64,000 nt of DNA. Origin: Crocodylus rhombifer (Eukaryota > Chordata > Crocodylia > Crocodylidae). Of the stretch, positions 57,573 through 64,000 are shown in pieces. The stretch is taken from the NCBI GenBank assembly GCA_038503035.1, contig JAVSML010001162.1, forward strand, positions 124,001-188,000, written 5' to 3'. The notes beneath the pieces were generated by a model, which was not told where the DNA came from, made no database searches, and worked only from the letters and a program-made list of their open reading frames with translations. The position numbers and the translations under genes are program-made. Numbering within the stretch: position 1 is the first letter of the stretch; every line of letters starts with the position of its first letter.

Positions 57573-59025
57573 AACTAAAATACTCAGCCCACTGGCTAAG
57601 AACCTGAAGTTATTCCCTATGCCCAGGAAAACTGGAGACAAAGGGCTTTGTTACACTGTAATTTAAGGCAGTTTCTGGAGCTCTTAACACCTTAATTGTC
57701 CAAACATTAACACCTGACACTAATTTTAAGTGCTCTTAGGCAGCTCAGAGTTACACCACTGCAGGACTAGATCCTCATTTCAAGTTACAATAAGGTATAG
57801 CCATGCTAGGCTACACCTTAGTGTAAACACCCACCTACCCAGATTGGGCCTACTACTCTCCCCACGCCCCATCCTCCCCAACACCCCAGATACCCACCTC
57901 CAACCCTTACTTGGAGTTGCTTGTGCTGTTTGTCCCAGGGGAGCGGTGAGGGAACAGTTAACCTGACTGCCCCATTCCACTATTGCTGCAATAGCAGTGA
58001 TAGCTGGACAGGCAGGTTAACCCTTCCCTGCCTGCTGCCCAGAATGGACAGTACAAGCAGCTACAAGTAAGGGGGGGGCAAGAGGGTGGGAGGGAACCCC
58101 AAGGGGCAGGGGAGAACCAGGGGATCTCCAGGCACAGGGGGAGCCTGGAGCTGGGGGGAGGAGGGATTTGTACCTTTCAGACCTCCAGACTCTTGCTGGC
58201 CTGAACATGTCATTGCTCCAAACTCAAGCTAGCACTAACATCAGTCAATGTTTATGCACCTTGTTGTAAGGCTTAAGTATAGTATCTTATCTGGCTATTT
58301 ACACACATTATCCATTGGATATTTGGGAAGCCCATACAATGCATATGACTTCCTGCCTCCCCAAGTAAGTATCTAGCCACCAAACCAGACATCTTTCCTG
58401 ATCTAACTATGGCCATCTAATTATGACTATAATTATTTATATTTGTTCAGACATAAAGATTACTGACCCAATATCTTAAGGATATCCCCACTGTGAGAAA
58501 TGTCCTTCCCTGAACAGCCCGGTATCATTTTTACCACAGGCCTCTTCTTTTAAAATGTAAATTCTTCGTTGTCTGGAAGTGCCTGGCTCACAACTGGCCA
58601 TTAATCATACCCACATCAGATGACCTGCATCAGACCACTACCCTGTTACTGAGAGGGGGAGGCAGCCCAGGGCCTACCAGCCAGCCCAGCCCCTTGAACA
58701 GACTTAATGGGAAAGGGGAACCTTAAATCAGATGGCCAGCTGCCCCAGGTATAAGTTGTGACTGGCAGGCCTGGGGTGGCAGTAGAGGGTCAGGTGACCC
58801 AGGAAGATGCTCAAAAGCCCAGGGCTTGGCCCACAAAGGATAGTCTAGTTATAGGGGGCACTTGTACAGGTGATGGGGATTTGGTCTGGTAAATTTAAAT
58901 GATAGGTTTTTAATTGTGATCTTTAAAAACCCATTTCAATTTAGGGGCTTCTGTCACTGTTACAATGAGGGGCCTAATTCTTTTCCTACCCCCCTTCTCG
59001 TGTCTTCCATGGCCAGGGAGCAATG
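57573..59025. other. Mixed GC/AT intronic DNA, possible degraded MITE
   Basis: 57650-57740 has ACACTGTAATTTAAGGCAGT and TTAACACC repeats reminiscent of a DNA-transposon end, without a matched partner. 58060-58170 is purine-rich, and 58660-58830 is GC-rich. No exon recognised. Confidence 0.35.
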
Positions 59026-59175
59026 TGCAGGTGGGTCAAGTGGCCCCTAAGCTACGGGGGCCCCAGTTCTTCCCTCTGCAGTGGCAGTGTCCCCCGGGGC
59101 TGCCTGGTGAGCTGCTAGTGAAATGAATGCTGCCCTGGCTCAGAGGCAGCACCCAGCCCAATCCAACTGTTTCCC
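59026..59175. repeat. GC-rich interspersed repeat, same family as 17880-17960
   Basis: GTGGCCCCTAAGCTACGGGG, then CAGTTCTTCCCTCTGCAGTG and GCAGTGTCCCCCGGGGCTGC follow the order of the 17860-17930 copy. Termini not identified. Confidence 0.5.
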
Positions 59176-59329
59176 AAGCCTGCCTGCTGGAAGCCCACCA
59201 AGTACCCTAGGCTGCAGGACCCAACCAGATTAAAAGTGAACAAGGTCTAGAAGGGTCTGAGTTCAGACATGGACCTACTCCAAAACCTACATCAGTCTCC
59301 TAGGGCAACCTCCCAATGAACCTATAACA

Positions 59330-60620
59330 TGTGACCTTTTCAACATCTTAATTAACTATGAGGACATTGGTGTCAGAAGCAGACTGGCCAAGTTTGCTCA
59401 TGACACCAAATTTTGGGGTAAAGCGTCCACAACCGAGGACAGGATGGTAATCCAGGCCAACCTTGACAGGCTCAGAAAATGAGCAGATGAAAACCTGATG
59501 GCCTTCAATGCTGAAAAATGCAAGGTACTCCACAGGAAGAAAAACCTGCCACATGCTTATAGGCTTGGCAGTGCTACACTTACTAGCACCATGGCCAAAA
59601 GGGACTTGGGGGTCATGGTTTTATAGTTTCATAGTAGTTTGGGGTCAGAAGGGACCTGAACAGATCATCTAGTCTAACTCCCCACCACTGGCCGGAGCAC
59701 ACGCTGGATCACATGACCCCAGACAGGTGTTCGTCCAACCTCGTTGAATTTACCCAAGGTAGGAGTGAGGACCACTTCCCTAGGAAGTTGGTTCCAGATC
59801 CTAGTCACCCTAACAGTGAAATGGTGCCTCCTAATCTCTAACCTGAACCTATTCTCCAGCAGCTTCTGGCCATTGTTCCTCGTCACCCCAGGTGCTGCTG
59901 GGGAGAATAGGGCCCTTCCTATTTGCTGCTGATCTCCCCTAATGAGTTTGTAGGCAGCCACCATCTTATGATTGACCATAAGATGAATATGAGCCACCAG
60001 TGTGATGTTGCAGCTGGCAAAGCAAGCAAAACTATGGCTTGCATCCATAGATGCTTCTCAAGCAAATCCCAGGATGTCATCCTCCCGCTGTACTCGGCCT
60101 TGGTGAGGCCGCAGCTGGAGTACTGCATCCAATTCTGGGCTCCACAATTCAAAAAGGACGTGGAGAAGCTTGAGAGAGTCCAAAGGAAAGCCACATGCAT
60201 GATCAGAGGGCAGGAAAATAGGCCTTATGATGAGAGGCCGACAGCTATGGGACTCTTCAGCCTGGAAAAGTACAGGGTCAGGGGGGACCGGGTGGCTGCC
60301 TGTAAGTATATAAGGGGTGTACATTAGGATCTGGGGGACTACCTGTTCACCAGAGCATCCCATGGGATGACAAGGTCAAATGGTCACAAACTTTTCCAAG
60401 ACCATTTTTGGCTGGACATAGGAAGAACTTCTTTACAGTCCTGGAACAGACTGCTGCCACAGGCGGTGCAAGCACCTACTCTGGCCTCCTTTAAAAGCCA
60501 ATTGGACGTTTATCTTGCTGGGCTCCTGTGACTCCAGCTGACTTCCTGCCCCTGGGGCAGGGGACTGGACTCGATGATCTTCCGAGGTCCCTTCCAGCCC
60601 TAATGTCTATGAATCTATGA
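59330..60620 (+). mobile_element. CR1 LINE, 5'-truncated, interrupted by a nested CR1 (copy 7)
   Basis: The left part (59330-59620) covers the palm/thumb junction, with the catalytic box changed (KFAHDTKF-like). The right part (59968-60620) continues with DHKMNMSHQCDVAAGKASKT, IQFWAPQFKKDVEKLERVQR and GLFSLEKYRVRGD, then the 3' end CTGGACTCGATGATCTTCCG and TCTATGAATCTATGAATC. The two parts join in register with copy 5 when the insert is removed. Inactive. Confidence 0.9.
59621..59967 (-). mobile_element. CR1 3' fragment inserted in reverse inside copy 7 (copy 8)
   Basis: The minus strand encodes AYKLIRGDQQQIGRALFSPA, then ENRFRLEIRRHHFTVRVTRI and NQLPREVVLTPTLGKFNEV, and ends with the 3' UTR reading CTACTATGAAACTATAAAA. 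ATGGTT (59615-59620) and ATGATT (59968-59973) flank it, a possible short target duplication, since copy 5 has a single CATGATTGACC at this site. It is younger than its host. Confidence 0.88.
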
Positions 60621-62190
60621 ATCTTGTCACAGCAGGCGAGATATCCATGAGGGGGCAGGACCCAGAGAGCCCAGAAGCAAGGGTGAGGAGGTCAGAGTCT
60701 GGTGGTAAGCCAGGCTGGGAACGCTGTTGTGTCAGCACCAAACCTCTTGCATTTCAGACGCTAATTCTCAGGATTTCGTCTCTCAACCATTTAGATGACT
60801 TCTCTCACCTTCTCCAAGATGCAAAACTCACTTAAGGAGTATCACCTAAATATCATTATCATGTTATGTAATCCTGGTCCAGTTATAACATAAGAAATAC
60901 CTTTGCCACAATGCCTATAAACATAAGAACAATAAGGCTAAATATAGCCTGAAACTACCTGTACATAAGAGACCACACACACCATGTAAAATGAATTCAA
61001 GAAAACATGAATGACTTTCCACAAACAACTTGAAATAAGCTTACAAACAACTATAAGCTTACAAACTCTGCAGCTCTGATTCAACATATGGTATGTGTTA
61101 GCAACATTCATTACTTCAAGGACAGCCCCCACACTGTGGTGCTGTGTTCGTCAGTGTAACCAACAGCCTTAACTAAAATTTATACCACGAACACTGGTGT
61201 GGTCCCTGGTTCCAAGGACTTCTTAAGTATATTGCAGGAAGAGTCTTTGGATGGAGTGCAGAAGCAGCACTGGGAGAAAGGTGTGGAGCTGGGGAGATCC
61301 CTCACAATTGGGCCAAGGAGTCATGTTTCTTCTTGCTCTCCTTCTGGCCTAATGAATCTTTTATTTCTTTTTGCTCAGTGGCACAGCTTAATGGTGAGGT
61401 AGAAGGTCAGTCGAACCTAGCTTACCTATAGCCATGAACATTCTCATATGGGATATATGAGATGTGGGTGTGGAAAAGACTTACTTGAGGAATCTCGGAT
61501 ATCTGCCAGCTCAGCATGGTCACTGTTTGGAATCTCCTTCTTAGATACCTAATTGTCCTCATGGGAGAGAATTTTGGCTCCCAAACTGGGTTGATAGATT
61601 CCACTCCTAGCACCCACAAGTCAGCCACTCCTAACAGAGAGGTTTCTATCATATCAGTCACTGGTCCACTATGCCAGGGAGAAACCAGCCAGGGGAGGAA
61701 CTGTTACCATAATATACAAGAGATATCTTCCAGGCTAAGAGAGAATCTATAACTATGCCTGCATGCATCTATGGTGTAGCCTGGCATCCAGAATCAAGTA
61801 TATACAAACACAATGTGATTCTGGCTGGACAGTCAAGTCCTGAATACAGTTGTTGCACTAGCTTCTACCTAACACAATAAGGTCCAAAGTCCTTCAGAAG
61901 GTAAGATCTTGCAGAAAGCTAAACAGAGAGATTAGAGTACTCCCTAGAAAAATCTGGTCTCTGAACTGGGACCAGACTTGATTTCTAGGCCTTTACCTTC
62001 AGACCTGATGTATGGGACAAAAGGACATCATGGAGGTTCTCTGCTACCTGAACTGCCCTTCCTCAGCCAGTCATCTAGATAAAGGAAAACTGCAATGTTA
62101 TTTTATGGAAATAGATGATACCCACTACATGTGCCTTCATAAAGACTTTATACGAGATGTTATTTTGGTAATAAATCCTGTGTTGTTAAG
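60621..62190. other. Intronic DNA, nothing identified
   Basis: No exon, transposon or RNA gene recognised. Confidence 0.4.
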
Positions 62191-62690
62191 GCCTAGGTCC
62201 GCAACCTATGATCCACAGGCTGCATCTGGGCTGCAGAGCCATTTGTTCCAACTTAAAGGCATGGGGCTTTGGCAGCAGACACTTCCCCTTGCTGTCAGGG
62301 GAAAATCAGCAGCAGTGGATACTTTCCCCATACCAGTGAGAGAAAACATGGCAGCAGCAGCTAGGTCCTAGCACTCAAGACAGCAGGAGGTTGGGGGGCA
62401 GTTGGAGGGGGGGCAGGTGGTGGGACTTGACCCNNNNNNNNNNGGGATGGGAAGGGAAAGGTCAGGCAGGGAGCAGAGGCTGTGGGAGGAGAAAGGGGGA
62501 AGAGGCAGCAGGAAGGGCCAAGGCTGCAGGGGGATGGGGGACAGCAGGGAAAAGGCAGCAGGAGGACAAGTGGCAGCTGTAGCTCCAGCCCCATCCCCAG
62601 ATCAGGGCTGGAGCCAGAACAGCAGTAGCCACCTGCCCTGTCACACCTCTTCCCACACACAGAGCCTTATACTTTATTCCAAGAAAAGGG
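62191..62690. repeat. GC-rich repeat with assembly gap, possible hAT left end
   Basis: CCTAGGTCCGCAACCTATGA followed by TCCACAGGCTGCATCTGGGC resembles a hAT-type left end with subterminal CpG-rich sequence. A G-rich stretch (62392-62425) and purine-rich tandem-like sequence follow, but no right terminus. Open frames of 60-115 codons run across the gap on both strands and are not believable. Confidence 0.35.
62434..62443. other. Assembly gap (10 N)
   Basis: Ten N bases within a very G-rich stretch, likely a sequencing failure. Confidence 0.98.
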
Positions 62691-62905
62691 ATTTCCCCCC
62701 TTCCTTACCCACAGTAAATAGGAGGGGACCTCATCTTGGATCCAGATAAATACAGTGGTGTTTTATCCTCTCTTGATGGAGACAGCTACTTTGCTTGGTG
62801 GCAACTGTATGACAATCAAATGCCCACAGATAGGCATTTCATAGGCATTTGCAAAATCTAGCCACCTGCCTTATAAGGTCCTAGAAACCCATAAATTATC
62901 TATTT

Positions 62906-63409
62906 GTGGTGCAAGGAATGATTATGCCAACCAGAAAAGGCGGGAATGATTATGCCAACCAGACACGCTCACTTGGAGCCTGGGACCCCATCAACGAGAG
63001 CGTCCTGAGTGCCTGCCGTGTCTCCTGCTGCTACGCCAAGCTGATGCGCTGCCTCATGGTGCCTGACACTATCCATTGGTCCCATGACATCTCATGGAAC
63101 ACCTCACGGGCCACCGCCAGTACTCCGACCCCACCAGAGAAACCCCACCGGAGCCAGAGGGAACCCTCCCCCTGCACCAGGTGGACTTCACTTCAAGAGG
63201 ATTCTTCAGCAACAGACACCCCCGCTCTACCCAAAGAGGACCCCCGCGATGAGACTCTATATGGACTGAGATACTTTCTTCGAACTGCTTCCTCCACCAT
63301 TGTGGACGATTGTAATGGGTTTGTGTGTATCTATCTTCTTTCTCTCTCAGCGTTGCAAACCCCCTCCCTCCCTTTCCCCTATCCTCCCTTCCCCCATCCC
63401 TGGGCTTAG
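62906..63409 (+). other. Unidentified 167-codon open frame
   Basis: The frame has a Cys-containing part (SVLSACRVSCCYAKLMRC), a Pro/Thr/Ser-rich middle and a hydrophobic end (VDDCNGFVCIYLLSLSAL). CpG content and amino-acid variety are higher than in neighbouring AT-rich DNA, so it might be a retroelement coding relic. I recognise no family, splice site or motif. The first part repeats ATGATTATGCCAACCAGA (about 62918-62935 and 62946-62963), a local duplication. Chance is the default explanation. Confidence 0.2.
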
Positions 63410-64000
63410 TTGGCTAACTTTGCATTTTCTGTAACCTAGTTGTGTTTCCCTCCTCACCCCTGTCCCTCTAATGTTAGTTTCTCACTCGGGCGATATGTAT
63501 TTCCTTACCAGCTTTGTCATCTTTTTTGGATTCACAATCCTAAACATTTACATAAAAGTCAATTTTTCCTTGTGCTTTATGGTAGCTCTTCTAGTGCCAG
63601 GACTTCAGTACTAAGATGGTTCCAAGCTACACTGGGATCCACAGAGGCCTGTGAGTACTTGGAGCAGAAGGAAAGAAGAGAGGAAAAATGAGGAGATGTC
63701 CTTAAAGTTCCCTCCCTCAGATCTTTCATAGACCTAGAGGTTCTAGGATCTAAAGCAAAATGGAGGAGAATTTATCTGTCCCTGGTGTTACCAATTGCCT
63801 TCTCAAGGGGGTTGGCACCATTGCTGCATCTGTGCTTAGCTGAGTCTGGCAAAGATTAGAGTTTACTGTCAAGTTACCCAGCAGGTAAACCTACAGTCTG
63901 ACTTCACACTCCTTCCTAGCCTGGGAAGAGAACAAGCTATAAATATCCTACTTCCCAGGGACATGAGACTCCCTTAACAGCAGAGGCACATAACATGCCC
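63410..64000. other. Intronic DNA at window edge, nothing identified
   Basis: Pyrimidine-rich then mixed sequence without a recognised feature. Confidence 0.45.

Larger units (their letters stand above)
11535..64000 (-). other. PTPRN2: Upstream intron (probably intron 1) of the PTPRN2-like gene, partial
   Basis: Everything at higher coordinate than the exon would be intron on the minus strand, running toward exon 1, which should encode the signal peptide. I found no second exon: candidate frames in this range are transposon relics or chance frames in GC-rich repeats. The assignment depends on the exon call and on the gene having a very long first intron, as known for PTPRN2 in other vertebrates. 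The content is mostly nested repeats, listed separately. Confidence 0.6.

Noticed and set aside
1..64000. CRISPR arrays, operons, or a novel multi-gene system
   Set aside because: No regularly spaced repeats and no adjacent intact coding genes. The content is a vertebrate intron filled with transposon relics.

Overview
This window looks like vertebrate nuclear DNA from a sauropsid. A crocodilian is most likely and a turtle is the alternative. The evidence is the repeat content: several CR1 LINEs with characteristic 3' ends, a Penelope-like element, amniote MIR-type SINEs, many short hAT/Tigger-like DNA transposon relics, retroviral-type solo LTRs, and one clean vertebrate exon. There are three 10-base N runs (15279-15288, 43022-43031, 62434-62443), so this is a draft assembly. 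No bacterial-style genes, operons, CRISPR arrays or functional RNA genes were found.

The only host coding sequence I can support is a 51-nt exon on the minus strand (11484-11534), flanked by a consensus acceptor and a perfect GTAAGT donor. It encodes CLFEDDLCKPFEICIN with split codons at both ends. This fits the cysteine-rich N-terminal segment of the PTPRN/PTPRN2 (IA-2/phogrin) receptor-type phosphatase family, and PTPRN2 fits best. On that reading positions 11535-64000 lie in the upstream intron (probably intron 1) and 1-11483 in the next intron. Introns this long agree with PTPRN2 being a very large gene.

The rest is a stratified record of transposable elements. 1-13 kb: a MIR, a non-LTR retrotransposon C-terminal relic (4150-4790), a minus copy of a ~790-bp DNA-transposon-like family, a ~1-kb GC-rich palindrome (8675-9650), and hAT-like elements on both sides of the exon. 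13-21 kb: an ERV-type LTR, a MIR, a possible second LTR with an assembly gap, GC-rich foldback repeats and a tRNA-Gly-like relic. 21-30 kb: a decayed CR1, a LINE with a twin-priming-type inversion, two Tigger-like MITEs, another copy of the ~790-bp family, and a Penelope-like element with an inverted terminal repeat and a GIY-YIG domain. 30-50 kb: sparse repeats, including hAT elements with recognisable 8-bp target duplications (37.9, 39.2 and 45.6 kb) and two more ~790-bp copies. 50-64 kb: a CR1 split by a 928-bp solo LTR with a perfect 5-bp duplication, two CR1s head-to-tail (53.7-56.05 kb, the second quite well preserved), a second copy of the 14-kb LTR family, a short hAT, and a CR1 with another CR1 nested in it in reverse.

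The elements do not form a working system together. The value of the window lies in the small exon and in several insertion structures that can be dated relative to each other.
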